A DNA stretch of 64,000 bases from Chitinophagales bacterium (GCA_020636495.1 JACJXQ010000008.1:1240001-1304000); one strand, 5' to 3'. Shown: positions 42,599 to 52,790, numbered from the stretch's first letter. A program made the numbers and translations. Notes: generated from the letters alone by a model not told the origin.

Positions 42599-45500
42599 AT
42601 GAAAAAGCTCAACCTACTATTATCAATTACGGTAATGATACTTGTGTTTAATTTTGGGTACGCACAATCAGTATCATTTACGCTTACACAGGCACCGTGT
42701 AATGCCAACGGGGTATTAACGGCAAACTTTACTGGTATGACACCTCCGCTTACAGTTGTTTGGGGGAATAGTAAAGTGGTGCATACCGGAGTTACGGGAA
42801 CTTCGGATGCATTGACAGGTTATGCCGGACAATATCTTAACCTGTATGCCACCGATGCTAATAACAACAAAGTGTATGGCAGTTACAATGGTGCGCCACC
42901 CTTCAGCTATACTGTGTCTGCAACGGGAGGTGTTTGCCCTGTTTTGGGAACAGCTACTGCTACGGTAACAGGTGGCACATCTCCATACACGTACCAGTGG
43001 ACAGATGCTAACAGTGTTGTGGTTAGTACATCTAACCCTGCTACGGGACTGCAGACAGGCTCTTATGATGTTATGATAACAGACGCAAACGGATGTGTTT
43101 TCGGCTCATTATATCAATGGGACAGCGGACAGGGAGCAAAAAATGCCTACATATATAATACTTCAAACATCAGCTATTCGATCAGCACAACTACGGCAAA
43201 CTGTACTAATGGTACTGCAACTGTGAATTCTGTCAGCGGAGGAACATCTCCCTACAGTTATTTATGGTCGAACTCAGCTACCACTTCGGCAATAACAGGG
43301 TTAACAGCCGGGTACTATTATGTAACCGTTACAGACGCCGTAGGTTGCAGTACCCCAAAAGGCGCAAGTGTGCAGCAGTCCAGGCAAATAGGCACTAACA
43401 TTACATCAAGCCCGGCGACCTGCCTGCAGAATAATGGCTCAGCCACCAGTTTTGGTTCGGGAGGTATTCCTCCATATACATATTTATGGAGCAATAGCGC
43501 AACTACGCAAACCATATCAGGATTGCCTGCCGGGTACTACTCAGTAAAAGTTACCGATGCCAATGGTTGTGTAGGTAACGGGGCAAGATATATCAGCGCA
43601 AGCACTCCTGTTAACGTGACATATACAACAACAGCGAGTTCATGTACTTCTCCTACAGGTACCGCTACTTTAAATATATCAGGAGGTACTACACCATATA
43701 CCGTTCAGTGGTACACGTCTCCCGCACAATCAGGCACTACGCTTACCAATGCAGCTCCCGGCAGTTATTCGTTCAAAGTAACAGATGCCAACGGCTGTAT
43801 CAGGAACGGCACTGTGCAGATTCCACCGGTTAGTAATGTATCTGTGGTGTTATCCACTACGAATACGACCTGTACGCAGCAGAATGGTAGTATAAATGCC
43901 GTAGTGACTGGTGGTTCTACGCCATATACCTACCTATGGAGCAACAGTGCTACCACATCATCTATCTCCGGTCTTGCCTCCAGTTATTATTCTGTCACTG
44001 TTACTGATAACCTGGGTTGTGCTGTAACAAAAGGTAGCCATGTCGGTGTGTCTTCGCCGGTGTCTGTAGGTTTGTCTACAACAAACGCCAGCTGCATTTT
44101 CAACAGCGATGGTGCTATAACAGCAACTCCTTCGGGCGGTACAACACCATATACTTACCAATGGTCAAACGTTTCAGGAACATCATCTACAGTAACGGGT
44201 CTGTCTAAGGGTTTTTATACTGTAAATGTTACAGATGCGGTTGGCTGTAAAGCAACCGGCCAATCTTATGTAAGTTATAACCCGAACAACAATAGCTGCT
44301 ATTGTACCATAACCGGTACCGTGTATAATGATGCGAATAGTAACTGCGTAAAAGATGCAGGAGAGCAGGGTATTGAGAATATCAGGATACATTGTAGTGG
44401 CATAGGTTATGCATATACAAATGCTAACGGTGTTTATTCATTCATAGTGCCATCCGGATCATATACTTTGTCTGAAACGGTACATAGTTTCTATCCACTA
44501 GCTACCTGTCAGAACAATTCAATAACAGTTAACGCCACAGCGGGTACCAATTGTGTCCACATAGTTAATTTTGCCAATACTGTTAACACCATTCACGACA
44601 TGTATGTTGGCACTGCCAACCTTAATTGTCCGGTGCCGGGATACCAATACAGGCAGAGATTGATCATTAAGAATATGGGAACCGTAACAGAATCTTCAGT
44701 TGTTGCCGGCTATAAGACTGATGGACAACTGCCGGCGCCTTTGTTCTCTCCTTCTAACCTGTTTACCGGTTCAGGAACTTACTACAGCGTGTCAGGCACG
44801 TCGCTCAATCCGGGTATATCACATGTACTGACTCTTTATTATAACACACCTACAAATATTCCATTGAATACATCGCTGGTATTTAAGGATACTGCAGCCT
44901 ACACAGGTCCTATGTCCAACTGGTTGAATGATTATTCACCATGGAACAACGTTGACTATTTTACACCGTTAGTGGTTGGCTCTTTCGACCCCAACTTCAA
45001 AGAAGTAAAACCACAGGGTAAAGGTCCTGAAGGTATCATTAGCGTAAATGATTCTGTGCTGGAATACAAGATACATTTCCAGAACCTGGGTACCTATAAA
45101 GCGCAGAATATTTATATACTGGATACTCTTGACTCTGACCTTGACTGGGCGACACTTACACCAATTTATAAGTCGCATGATTGTGATGTGACCATGAGTG
45201 AGAACGGTGTGGTAAGGTTCCAGTTTGATAATATTGATCTGCCAACTAAGACCACAAATGAAGAGGCAAGTAACGGACTGGTAATATATACGATACATAC
45301 AAAGAAGGGACTACCTAACGGAACTAAGTTTACCAATAATGCCGCTATATATTTTGATTTTAATGAGCCGGTGATAACCAATACAACATTGAACACTATT
45401 GGTGATGTGAGTGTAGAAACTATTAAAAGAGGTAATGCAGGTAACGTAAGTGTATTCCCTAATCCAACTCACGATATATTTACGATCAGGGTGAATGAGG

Positions 45501-45670
45501 GTAATTTCAGTACGGCCAGGGTGATGAACGCTATGGGACAAATATGTGGAGTGTACAACCTCTCAGAAACAGAAACGCAGGTTAACCTGTCTTCTTCAGC
45601 TCCGGGCATATATTTTATTGTGCTGCAGGGAATGAATGGTTATACGATCGAGAAAGTTGAGAAACTATAG
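42599..45670 (+). CDS. T9SS type A secreted protein with seven SprB-like repeats and DUF7619-type domain
   Basis: 1023 residues. Signal peptide about 1-22 (FNFGYAQS). Seven repeats of about 60 residues (about 25-565) have the SprB form GGTSPYTYQW...TGLxxGxYxVxVTDAxGC. A Cna-B/SdrD-like module follows (about 570-665; ITGTVYNDANSNCVKDAGEQ), then a conserved repeat region (DUF7619 type, about 790-940; GSFDPNFKEVKPQG, YKIHFQNLGTYKAQNIYILD, NNAAIYFDFNEPVITNT). The C-terminal type A sorting domain begins VSVFPNPTHDIFTIRV. SprB in Flavobacterium is a gliding adhesin, so a surface adhesin role is likely. It does not share the stalk of the five upstream paralogs. Confidence 0.88.
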   Translation: MKKLNLLLSITVMILVFNFGYAQSVSFTLTQAPCNANGVLTANFTGMTPPLTVVWGNSKVVHTGVTGTSDALTGYAGQYLNLYATDANNNKVYGSYNGAPPFSYTVSATGGVCPVLGTATATVTGGTSPYTYQWTDANSVVVSTSNPATGLQTGSYDVMITDANGCVFGSLYQWDSGQGAKNAYIYNTSNISYSISTTTANCTNGTATVNSVSGGTSPYSYLWSNSATTSAITGLTAGYYYVTVTDAVGCSTPKGASVQQSRQIGTNITSSPATCLQNNGSATSFGSGGIPPYTYLWSNSATTQTISGLPAGYYSVKVTDANGCVGNGARYISASTPVNVTYTTTASSCTSPTGTATLNISGGTTPYTVQWYTSPAQSGTTLTNAAPGSYSFKVTDANGCIRNGTVQIPPVSNVSVVLSTTNTTCTQQNGSINAVVTGGSTPYTYLWSNSATTSSISGLASSYYSVTVTDNLGCAVTKGSHVGVSSPVSVGLSTTNASCIFNSDGAITATPSGGTTPYTYQWSNVSGTSSTVTGLSKGFYTVNVTDAVGCKATGQSYVSYNPNNNSCYCTITGTVYNDANSNCVKDAGEQGIENIRIHCSGIGYAYTNANGVYSFIVPSGSYTLSETVHSFYPLATCQNNSITVNATAGTNCVHIVNFANTVNTIHDMYVGTANLNCPVPGYQYRQRLIIKNMGTVTESSVVAGYKTDGQLPAPLFSPSNLFTGSGTYYSVSGTSLNPGISHVLTLYYNTPTNIPLNTSLVFKDTAAYTGPMSNWLNDYSPWNNVDYFTPLVVGSFDPNFKEVKPQGKGPEGIISVNDSVLEYKIHFQNLGTYKAQNIYILDTLDSDLDWATLTPIYKSHDCDVTMSENGVVRFQFDNIDLPTKTTNEEASNGLVIYTIHTKKGLPNGTKFTNNAAIYFDFNEPVITNTTLNTIGDVSVETIKRGNAGNVSVFPNPTHDIFTIRVNEGNFSTARVMNAMGQICGVYNLSETETQVNLSSSAPGIYFIVLQGMNGYTIEKVEKL

Positions 45671-45690
45671 TTTGTTAAGGATGATGTGTT

Positions 45691-45729
45691 TTAAAGCAAA
45701 TGCCGCCAACATGGCGGCATTTGCTTTAA
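45691..45729. terminator. Bidirectional terminator between the SprB-repeat gene and pyk
   Basis: Perfect 18-bp stem (45691-45708 with 45712-45729) with a 3-nt loop, core GCAAATGCCGCCA, and AT ends on both sides. It lies in the 69-bp gap between convergent genes. Confidence 0.85.
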
Positions 45730-45739
45730 ATAGTCAATG

Positions 45740-47161
45740 TTATGATACTCTCCAGACTTTCAGCATATTGGTGGGCAGGTGCTCTTTTACAGGAGTGCTG
45801 CCTGTCATAACAACAACATCGCCGGATTTGAGCAGGCCCTTGGAGCGTAGCAATTCGATCTGGTCGGTGAATATTTCATCCAGGCTTTCTTCGTTCTCGT
45901 AAAAGAATGCCTGTACACCCCAACTAAGGCTAAGTTGATTCACCAATGATTCGGTCTTAGTAAAAATATATAAGGGAGATCTTGGCCTGAAACTCGAAAG
46001 CATAAAGCCTGTATATCCTGATTGTGTCATGCCCACAAGCGCATTAGCCTTAACGTCTCTTGATATTTCGCATGCATTATAGCAAAGAGCATCACTCAGG
46101 AAAGAAGGGGAGTGAGGCTGAGGGGTGAGATTCTTATTATACACCATTTCCTCTTTTTCCACCTCTGATATAATGCTTACCATTGTTTCTACCACCTGTA
46201 CGGGGTACTGTCCCATAGCTGTTTCTCCGCTCAGCATTACTGCATCGGCACCTTCAAGTACCGCGTTAGCCACATCAGTAATTTCACTACGATTAGGACG
46301 TGTACGGTCTATCATGCTTTCCATCATTTGCGTAGCAATGATCACAGGTTTGGCGCGGTGAATGCACATTCTGATTATGTTCTTCTGGATCATTGGTATT
46401 TTTTCCAGCGGTAATTCGACACCCAGGTCTCCGCGGGCTACCATTACAGCGTCGCTTGCGAGTATTATCTCGCGCAGGTGCTCAAGCGCTTCAGGCTTTT
46501 CTATTTTTGCAATGATCTTAGCATGGCTTTTGCGCTCTTTTATGACCTTCCTTAATGCATGAATGTCATCAGGCCTGCGAACAAACGAAAGAGCCACCCA
46601 GCCTATTTCCTGGGATATAATAAAATCCAGATCGTTCATGTCTTTTTCAGACATAGAGGGCAGAGATATCTGCGTGTCCGGCAGGTTCACTCCTTTCTTT
46701 GAAGACAAGATGCCGGGGGTTATCACTTTGGCTTTCACTCTTTTATCTTCTGTTATTTCGGTCACAAGTACTTCTATCTTACCATCATCCAGCATGATCG
46801 TTTCACCTATACGTACGTCTTTATAAAAATCGGGGTAGGATATGTAAATATTATCCAGGGTGCCTACCAGTTTTTCATTCGTAAAGTATAGTTCATCATT
46901 CGCCTTTAGTTCCAGCGAGTTATCTATTATCTCCCCAACGCGTAGTTTCGGGCCTTGCAGGTCTGCTAAAATCGCAATGTTAAATGGGAAATCATCGTTT
47001 ATTCGCCTTATGTGTTTTATTACTTCTGCGTGTTGTTCATGAGTACCGTGCGAAAAATTGAGCCGGAACACATTTACCCCTGCCTCTGTTAATGCTAAAA
47101 GTTTTTCATATGTATTACAGCTGGGCCCAACTGTAGCAATGATCTTCGTCTTGTGTAACAT
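45740..47161 (-). CDS. pyk: Pyruvate kinase
   Basis: 473 residues from the ATG at 47161. A TTG at 47188 would add nine residues. Family motifs: HKTKIIATVGPSCNTYEKL, FRLNFSHGTHEQH with the phosphate/Asn site, LADLQGPKLRVG, AKIEKPEALEHL with the catalytic Lys, and VMVARGDLGVELPLEKIP with metal ligands. The A, B and C domains are all present and the length is normal. It converts phosphoenolpyruvate and ADP to pyruvate and ATP, the last step of glycolysis. It converges on the SprB-repeat gene and diverges from atpG. Confidence 0.97.
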   Translation of the reverse strand: MLHKTKIIATVGPSCNTYEKLLALTEAGVNVFRLNFSHGTHEQHAEVIKHIRRINDDFPFNIAILADLQGPKLRVGEIIDNSLELKANDELYFTNEKLVGTLDNIYISYPDFYKDVRIGETIMLDDGKIEVLVTEITEDKRVKAKVITPGILSSKKGVNLPDTQISLPSMSEKDMNDLDFIISQEIGWVALSFVRRPDDIHALRKVIKERKSHAKIIAKIEKPEALEHLREIILASDAVMVARGDLGVELPLEKIPMIQKNIIRMCIHRAKPVIIATQMMESMIDRTRPNRSEITDVANAVLEGADAVMLSGETAMGQYPVQVVETMVSIISEVEKEEMVYNKNLTPQPHSPSFLSDALCYNACEISRDVKANALVGMTQSGYTGFMLSSFRPRSPLYIFTKTESLVNQLSLSWGVQAFFYENEESLDEIFTDQIELLRSKGLLKSGDVVVMTGSTPVKEHLPTNMLKVWRVS

Positions 47162-47397
47162 CCCGTTCGTATCCACTATTTTTTCCAAAGTTCTGTTCGA
47201 TTGTTTAGTATATCAATAACAGCAAGTTAAGTATATGCTATTGTTTTTTATGTTTTCTGAAGCTACTAAGTTACACATAATATTACTTCCATCACGACCG
47301 GATGTTTGTAAAGTGCTGTTTTTCAGTAAGTTAGATACGGTTTCTATATACATGCAAGTTTTTACCTGATACTTTCCTTAATGATGGTTTTTTGTCG

Positions 47398-47405
47398 TAC
47401 TTTTG
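47398..47405 (+). promoter_or_regulatory. -7 element of atpG
   Basis: TACTTTTG matches TAnnTTTG, 33 nt before the ATG at 47439. No clear -33 box was found. Confidence 0.45.
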
Positions 47406-47438
47406 CGCGCAGTTTAAACATTCATATTCAGTTTTAAT

Positions 47439-48329
47439 ATGTCAGGACAGCTTAAGGAGGTTCGTAATCGTATAAAATCAGTTACTTCTACACAGCAGAT
47501 CACGAAGGCTATGAAGATGGTAAGTGCGGCCAAATTGCGTCGCGCAACCGATGCGATAGTGCAGATGCGCCCATATGCTGAAAAATTGCAGGAGATGCTG
47601 AGCAATATCGTGAGCAACAGTACGGGTGATATTGACTTGTCGCTGGCAGAAGAACGTACTGCAGAACGTGTATTGCTGATTGTTATTACCAGTGACCGTG
47701 GTTTGTGTGGTGGTTACAACTCGAATGTGATAAAAACTGCCCGTAAGTCAATTGCAGATAAATACAGCGCACAACACGCTAAAGGGAATGTGGTGATCAT
47801 GCCGATAGGTAAGAAAGCTTACGAGTACTTCCTGAAGAATAACTATCCACTAATCGATACTTACTGGACAACTTTCGCTGACCTGAGTTTTGATAATGTG
47901 CGCAAAGCTGCTGTCCATGCTCAGGAATCATACCTGAAGAAAGAGTTTGATAAAGTAGAGTTGGTATACAGTAAGTTTAAAAATGCCGCTACGCAGGAGT
48001 TTGTTGCCGAAGCGTATCTGCCAATTCCTAAAGTAGAGAATAAGGAGAGTGATGGAAAGAAGGGCAAGGCAGATTACATATTTGAACCGTCAGAAGAGAC
48101 GCTGATACTGGAACTTATGCCTAAGATATTGAACACCCAGGTATACAAAGCTATTCTGGATGCCAATGCCTCAGAGCATGGAGCTCGTATGACCGCTATG
48201 GATAAGGCAAGTGAGAATGCTAACGAATTGCTGAAAAGCCTTAAGATATCTTACAACCGTGCCCGCCAGGCGGCAATTACTACCGAGCTTACAGAGATCG
48301 TTAGTGGTGCAGCTGCGCTTCAAGGATAA
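47439..48329 (+). CDS. atpG: ATP synthase F1 subunit gamma
   Basis: 296 residues. The N-terminal coiled-coil helix has LKEVRNRIKSVTSTQQITKAMKMVSAAKLRRA, here in pieces VTSTQQITKAMKMVSAAK. The central Rossmann-like part contains ITSDRGLCGGYNSNV, and the C-terminal helix ends MTAMDKASENANELLKSLKI and NRARQAAITTELTEIVSGA. All are gamma-subunit signatures. It is the rotor shaft of F1 inside the alpha/beta ring. Only the gamma gene is present here. It has its own promoter-like element and is followed by a terminator, so it seems separated from the other atp genes. Confidence 0.96.
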   Translation: MSGQLKEVRNRIKSVTSTQQITKAMKMVSAAKLRRATDAIVQMRPYAEKLQEMLSNIVSNSTGDIDLSLAEERTAERVLLIVITSDRGLCGGYNSNVIKTARKSIADKYSAQHAKGNVVIMPIGKKAYEYFLKNNYPLIDTYWTTFADLSFDNVRKAAVHAQESYLKKEFDKVELVYSKFKNAATQEFVAEAYLPIPKVENKESDGKKGKADYIFEPSEETLILELMPKILNTQVYKAILDANASEHGARMTAMDKASENANELLKSLKISYNRARQAAITTELTEIVSGAAALQG

Positions 48330-48353
48330 GGATTATCTAAATAAATATTTTGT

Positions 48354-48388
48354 AAACCGCTGTGTATATGGGTATATGCAGCGGTTTT
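48354..48388 (+). terminator. Terminator after atpG
   Basis: 9-bp stem AAACCGCTG / CAGCGGTTT with a 16-nt loop that can itself partly pair (TATAT repeats), ending in a T-rich tail. Confidence 0.65.
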
Positions 48389-48413
48389 CTTAATTTTAGA
48401 CAAATTGTAAAAG

Positions 48414-50258
48414 ATGCAAAAACTACTACTACCGGTAATTGCGATATGCTTTTCTGTATCGGCATACGGACAGGAAGTGAATGGTAAAGTGTATAAAGCC
48501 GAACTTGCCGGTACTACGGTATTTAGGGATGTAGATAATAAATACGGTACACAGGTGTTTGGGTTTGAGGCACCGGAACCAGATGGTGATGATGAGCAGG
48601 AAAGATTAGACGCTGTAAAGGAAGAGATAGCAAGGTTATACCCTCATAAAATGTCAAATGCAAGGCAAAAGACTACCTCTGCAAAGGATCCGGTTGTTGT
48701 AAAGTCATATGTAGCTAATACAACACCCGGTACCCCACCTGATAATGATTTTGCCGTTTCAAAAGCGGATAAAGCAGTGTCTGTTATCAATGTGAATGCT
48801 GCTATCATGGACGCTTCTACCGGAACCGTAAATGACCAGAAAAGCCTTGGATTCTTTTCCGGCTCAGCGGGGCTCGGACTGTCGGGCAGATATGACCCCA
48901 AAGTGCTTTATGATGCAAAAGAGGATCGTTTTATTTGTGTTATGTTGCACGACAGGGATGAAAATAATTATATAGTTGTTGGTTTCTCCCAGTCTAATGA
49001 TCCGACCGGTGCATGGGCCTGGTATAAGTTTTATGGTGATTACGGTAGTGACTCTACATGGTTCGATTATCCGGGCGTTTCTGTTACCAATTCTGAGTTT
49101 TTCTTTACGGGCAATAAGATCAAATATGCTGCTCCATGGGAAACAGGTTTCAGGCAATCTGTTATATACCAGGTAAATAAAAGCGATGGCTATTCAGGAG
49201 CTTCTGCACTTACTTATAAAATATGGGATGGCATAAAGTATGACGGTAATTCCATACGCAACCTGTTTCCTGTCAGACCGGGATGGCTGCCTACAGGAGA
49301 TGAACAATACTTCCTTTCTAACAGGAACTTTTCGACTCAAAATGATAGTATCTTTTTGGTGAAGGTTCCGGGGACTATTTCCCAGGGCGGAAGCGTTTCG
49401 GTTACATTGCTCAAATCACCGCTCTCTTATGGTGTTCCTCCTAACGGGCGTCAGGAGGATACGTCGGCTACATTAGCTACTAACGATGGCAGGATATTGG
49501 GTGCATATGTTATGAATAACGAGATACAGTTTGTGAGTACTTCAGTTGATCCGAATAATGGTGCTTCGGGCGTGTTTCATGCAAAGATCACAGATTATGC
49601 TACTTCTCCCAATATCTCATATGCACAGATATTTTCAATAGATACACTTGATTTCGGTTATCCAAATATATCCTACGTAGGAAATCCCTGGGGATTGAAT
49701 CAATCGATCATTAGTTTTAATTATACCGGTCCTTCAACACCAGCTGGTATAGGTGCCTTAGTGTATGATGGATTGTCTTATTCGAACATGTTGAGGGCAA
49801 AGGAAGGCGAGAGTAGTATTTCGGGGCAGGTGCCGGGCAAGGTGCAGCGCTGGGGTGACTATACTGGAACACAAGTCGACTATAATAACCTGGGTTCTGT
49901 ATGGATCGAAGGTATATATGGACGGTCAGATCATGAATATGGCAGCTGGATTGTGAAGCTGAATTCGCCTGCGCTGGGTGTTAAGGAAACAATTAAAAAG
50001 GCTACCGGACAGGTATATCCAAATCCTGTAAACACTTTTGTAACATACATGTTTACGCTGAGCAATGAGACAGAGGTTACTTTCGCTATATATAATATCA
50101 ACGGACAACTGGTGGATAATCTGGTAACTAAAAAGTGCGAAGAAGGTAAAAATGTTATCCAGTTCAATACGGCATCATTGCCGGCAGGTAGTTACATACT
50201 TAGAGGCTCCGGTAGCAAAGGAGATGTGGTAATGACCCAACGTTTCGTAAAACAGTAG
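48414..50258 (+). CDS. T9SS type A sorting domain-containing secreted protein
   Basis: 614 residues. Signal peptide 1-19 (SVSAYGQ). The body (about 90-520) has YDPKVLYDAKEDRFICVMLH, VVGFSQSNDPTGAW and WFDYPGVSVTNSEFFF, a pattern found in secreted proteins predicted to form a beta-propeller. I do not assign an enzymatic role. The C-terminal sorting domain begins GQVYPNPVNTFVTYMFTLSN and contains IYNINGQLVDNLV and LPAGSYILRGSG. It should be secreted by T9SS. It shares no stalk with the 32-42 kb cluster. Confidence 0.85.
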   Translation: MQKLLLPVIAICFSVSAYGQEVNGKVYKAELAGTTVFRDVDNKYGTQVFGFEAPEPDGDDEQERLDAVKEEIARLYPHKMSNARQKTTSAKDPVVVKSYVANTTPGTPPDNDFAVSKADKAVSVINVNAAIMDASTGTVNDQKSLGFFSGSAGLGLSGRYDPKVLYDAKEDRFICVMLHDRDENNYIVVGFSQSNDPTGAWAWYKFYGDYGSDSTWFDYPGVSVTNSEFFFTGNKIKYAAPWETGFRQSVIYQVNKSDGYSGASALTYKIWDGIKYDGNSIRNLFPVRPGWLPTGDEQYFLSNRNFSTQNDSIFLVKVPGTISQGGSVSVTLLKSPLSYGVPPNGRQEDTSATLATNDGRILGAYVMNNEIQFVSTSVDPNNGASGVFHAKITDYATSPNISYAQIFSIDTLDFGYPNISYVGNPWGLNQSIISFNYTGPSTPAGIGALVYDGLSYSNMLRAKEGESSISGQVPGKVQRWGDYTGTQVDYNNLGSVWIEGIYGRSDHEYGSWIVKLNSPALGVKETIKKATGQVYPNPVNTFVTYMFTLSNETEVTFAIYNINGQLVDNLVTKKCEEGKNVIQFNTASLPAGSYILRGSGSKGDVVMTQRFVKQ

Positions 50259-50289
50259 AAATACTGACAGGGTATAAATAATAGTGTTC

Positions 50290-51534
50290 ATGACGCGGTT
50301 ATTGTTCAATCTCAATCTTGCTTACCGTGCTATTAGTAGTAACAGGCTGCGCTCTGCTATCACAATAGCAATAATAGCTTTGGGTATCACAGCTCTTATA
50401 GGTATACTCACCGCTGTGGAAGTAATGAAAGAAGGTGTGTATACGAGCTTTAGCCAGATGGGGGCCAACTCGTTCCAGATAACAGGCGACATCATAAAAC
50501 AGAAACACTCACGGGGTTTGCATATAAGTGTAAGAGAAGGAAAAAATATTACTTATCTCGAGGCTTCTGCGTTTAAAAAGCGATATGATTTTCCTTCAGA
50601 TGTCAGCATGTCTATGTCGGGTACAAGTACTGCAACTGTCAAGTATGGCTCGCTGAAGACGAATCCCAATATCAATACTATGGGTATTGATGAGAACTAC
50701 CTGAAAATATCAGATACAGAGCTGGAAGCAGGCAGAGATTTTTCACAGTCGGAACTGGAGTTTGGTAGTTCGGTGTGTATTCTGGGAAATGGGGTAGCAA
50801 CAAAATTGTTTGGCACAAAGTATAAAGGTGCTGTTGGCAAGATCATCTCAATAGGCGATATGAAATATACTGTAGTGGGCATAGCCGGGTCTAAAGGTGG
50901 GAGTATGATCATGAATGCTGATAACCTGGTGTTTCTGCCGTTGGAGAATGCAAGGGCTGTGTATGGTACTGACAATGAGCGTTATGTATTAAATGTAATG
51001 GTGGCAGATGTTTCTCAGAAAGAGTTAGCAACCCAGGAAGCAGAAGGGTTGTTCAGGGTAATAAGAAAAATACCGGTAGGCACGGAAAATGATTTTACGA
51101 TACAGCAAAACGACAGCCTGGCTACCATGCTCATAGAAAGCATCAGTACTATTAGTTGGGCAGCTTTGTTCATTGGTATCATTACTTTGCTTGGTTCTGT
51201 AATTGGTTTGATGAACATCATGTTGGTATCTGTTGCAGAACGCACAAGAGAGATAGGTGTTAATAAAGCACTGGGAGCGCGGTCTTCAACTATTCAGCAA
51301 CAGTTTCTTACAGAGTCGATACTCATAAGCCTGATAGGTGGTGCCACGGGTATAGTACTCGGCATTCTCATCGGCAATATATTCAGTATGATATTTCATA
51401 CTTCGTTTATCGTGCCCTGGGGTTGGGTTGTCATGGGATTTACGCTATGTACAGTTGTCGGAATTGTTTCCGGTATATACCCGGCTTTAAAAGCAGCAAG
51501 GCTGGATCCCATAGTAGCATTAAGGTATGAATAA
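50290..51534 (+). CDS. ABC transporter permease (MacB/FtsX type)
   Basis: 414 residues from the ATG at 50290. A GTG at 50284 is in frame but less likely. One N-terminal helix (about 20-40), a long periplasmic MacB-type domain (about 45-270) and three C-terminal helices (about 285-310, 335-360, 375-400) form the FtsX core, with RTREIGVNKALGARSSTIQQ. The family exports lipoproteins, peptides or drugs, or transmits force across the membrane. No ATPase gene adjoins, so the partner is encoded elsewhere. It ends 11 bp before rsgA, suggesting joint transcription. Confidence 0.9.
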   Translation: MTRLLFNLNLAYRAISSNRLRSAITIAIIALGITALIGILTAVEVMKEGVYTSFSQMGANSFQITGDIIKQKHSRGLHISVREGKNITYLEASAFKKRYDFPSDVSMSMSGTSTATVKYGSLKTNPNINTMGIDENYLKISDTELEAGRDFSQSELEFGSSVCILGNGVATKLFGTKYKGAVGKIISIGDMKYTVVGIAGSKGGSMIMNADNLVFLPLENARAVYGTDNERYVLNVMVADVSQKELATQEAEGLFRVIRKIPVGTENDFTIQQNDSLATMLIESISTISWAALFIGIITLLGSVIGLMNIMLVSVAERTREIGVNKALGARSSTIQQQFLTESILISLIGGATGIVLGILIGNIFSMIFHTSFIVPWGWVVMGFTLCTVVGIVSGIYPALKAARLDPIVALRYE

Positions 51535-51545
51535 ACAACGTTTAA

Positions 51546-52478
51546 ATGTCGGAGCTTAAAGGACAGGTATACAGATCTACAGGCAGCTGGTATGTTGTTC
51601 GTGATGAGGACGGACGATTCTGGAATGCACGCATAAAAGGTAAACTTAAGATAGATGACGACATATCATCCAGCAACCCGGTAGCCGTTGGTGATCATGT
51701 ATTATTTGAGGTAGAGAATGAGGATGAAAAGATAGGTGTCATACGTACGGTAGAAGAACGTCATAATTATATTGTAAGGGTATCACCGCAAAACAGGCAC
51801 CAGAAACATATAGTTGCTGCCAATCTTGATGCAGCTTTAGTAATAGCTACTATTGCACATCCACGTACATCTACAGGATTTGTTGACAGGTTTCTCATTA
51901 CTGCCGAGGCGTATCATATACCCGCAATTATCGTCATTAATAAAACTGACTTACTTACAGGCAAACAACAGGCTAAACTGGAAGAGTGGAAGGGAATATA
52001 TACAGTTGCAGGATACGAAGTGTATGCTATATCTGCCTTGAAAGATAGTATGAATGTACTGCAGAGTAGGTTGGAAGGTATTACCACTTTATTCAGCGGG
52101 CATTCAGGAGTGGGCAAGAGTACACTTATCAACCGTCTTATACCGGGTAAAGAACTCAAGACAAATGAGGTGTCTGACTGGAGTGGCAAAGGGCAGCACA
52201 CTACTACTTTCGCAGAAATGTTTGAGATACCGGGTGGTGGCCGCATCATAGATACTCCGGGAGTAAAAGAGTTCGGGTTGATCGACTTTGAAAAAGAAGA
52301 ACTGGCACAGTATTTTCCTGAAATGAGAAAACTTATGAGTGACTGCAGGTTTAATAATTGTGTACATACCAATGAGCCGGGATGTGCTGTGAAAGAAGCT
52401 GTAATGAAAGGCGAGCTTTCTGCTGAACGCTATGCCAACTATATCACTATATTAGACACGATAGAAAAGAAATGGTAA
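51546..52478 (+). CDS. rsgA: Ribosome small subunit-dependent GTPase A
   Basis: 310 residues. The N-terminal OB domain (about 1-70) is followed by a circularly permuted GTPase: G4 as INKTDLL comes before the P-loop GHSGVGKSTLINRL, then TPGVKEFG as G3. The C-terminal zinc-binding part has CRFNNCVHTNEPGCAVKEAV with the C-x4-C-x-H-x5-C ligands. It assists late 30S maturation and checks the decoding site. It is followed after 9 bp by a DUF4286 gene. Confidence 0.96.
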   Translation: MSELKGQVYRSTGSWYVVRDEDGRFWNARIKGKLKIDDDISSSNPVAVGDHVLFEVENEDEKIGVIRTVEERHNYIVRVSPQNRHQKHIVAANLDAALVIATIAHPRTSTGFVDRFLITAEAYHIPAIIVINKTDLLTGKQQAKLEEWKGIYTVAGYEVYAISALKDSMNVLQSRLEGITTLFSGHSGVGKSTLINRLIPGKELKTNEVSDWSGKGQHTTTFAEMFEIPGGGRIIDTPGVKEFGLIDFEKEELAQYFPEMRKLMSDCRFNNCVHTNEPGCAVKEAVMKGELSAERYANYITILDTIEKKW

Positions 52479-52487
52479 ATAAGAGCT

Positions 52488-52790
52488 ATGATACTATATA
52501 ACGTTACTATAAAGGTGAATAACGATGTCGCAGATGAATGGGTGAAATGGATGACCGATGAACATATGCCGGAGCTTATGGCTACAGGACTGTTTGTTGA
52601 TTCAAAGTTGTTTCGCCTGCTGGAGGTAGATGAAAGCGACGGAATTACTTATGCTGCACAATACTTCTGTAGAAATATGGAAGACTATGAAAAGTATATA
52701 GCAGATCATGCGCCTGCTATGCGTGCCAGCGGGTTGCAGCGCTTCCCCGATAAATTCGTTGCTTTCCGTACTATAATGAAAAAAGTTTAG
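52488..52790 (+). CDS. DUF4286 family protein
   Basis: 100 residues. It starts MILYNVTIKVNNDVADEWVK, with HMPELMATGLF and YAAQYFCRNMEDYEKYI, matching the small ferredoxin-like DUF4286 family of Bacteroidota. It is cytoplasmic and its function is unknown. It follows rsgA after 9 bp in the same direction, so it is probably in that operon. Confidence 0.85.
   Translation: MILYNVTIKVNNDVADEWVKWMTDEHMPELMATGLFVDSKLFRLLEVDESDGITYAAQYFCRNMEDYEKYIADHAPAMRASGLQRFPDKFVAFRTIMKKV

Noticed and set aside
42940..44280. Periodic repeats considered as a CRISPR-like or satellite array
   Set aside because: Period is about 180 bp, diverged and in frame; these are SprB-type protein repeats.
45691..45729. Perfect inverted repeat considered as an insertion-sequence end
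   Set aside because: It is one hairpin with a 3-nt loop between convergent genes, no transposase is near, and it fits a bidirectional terminator.
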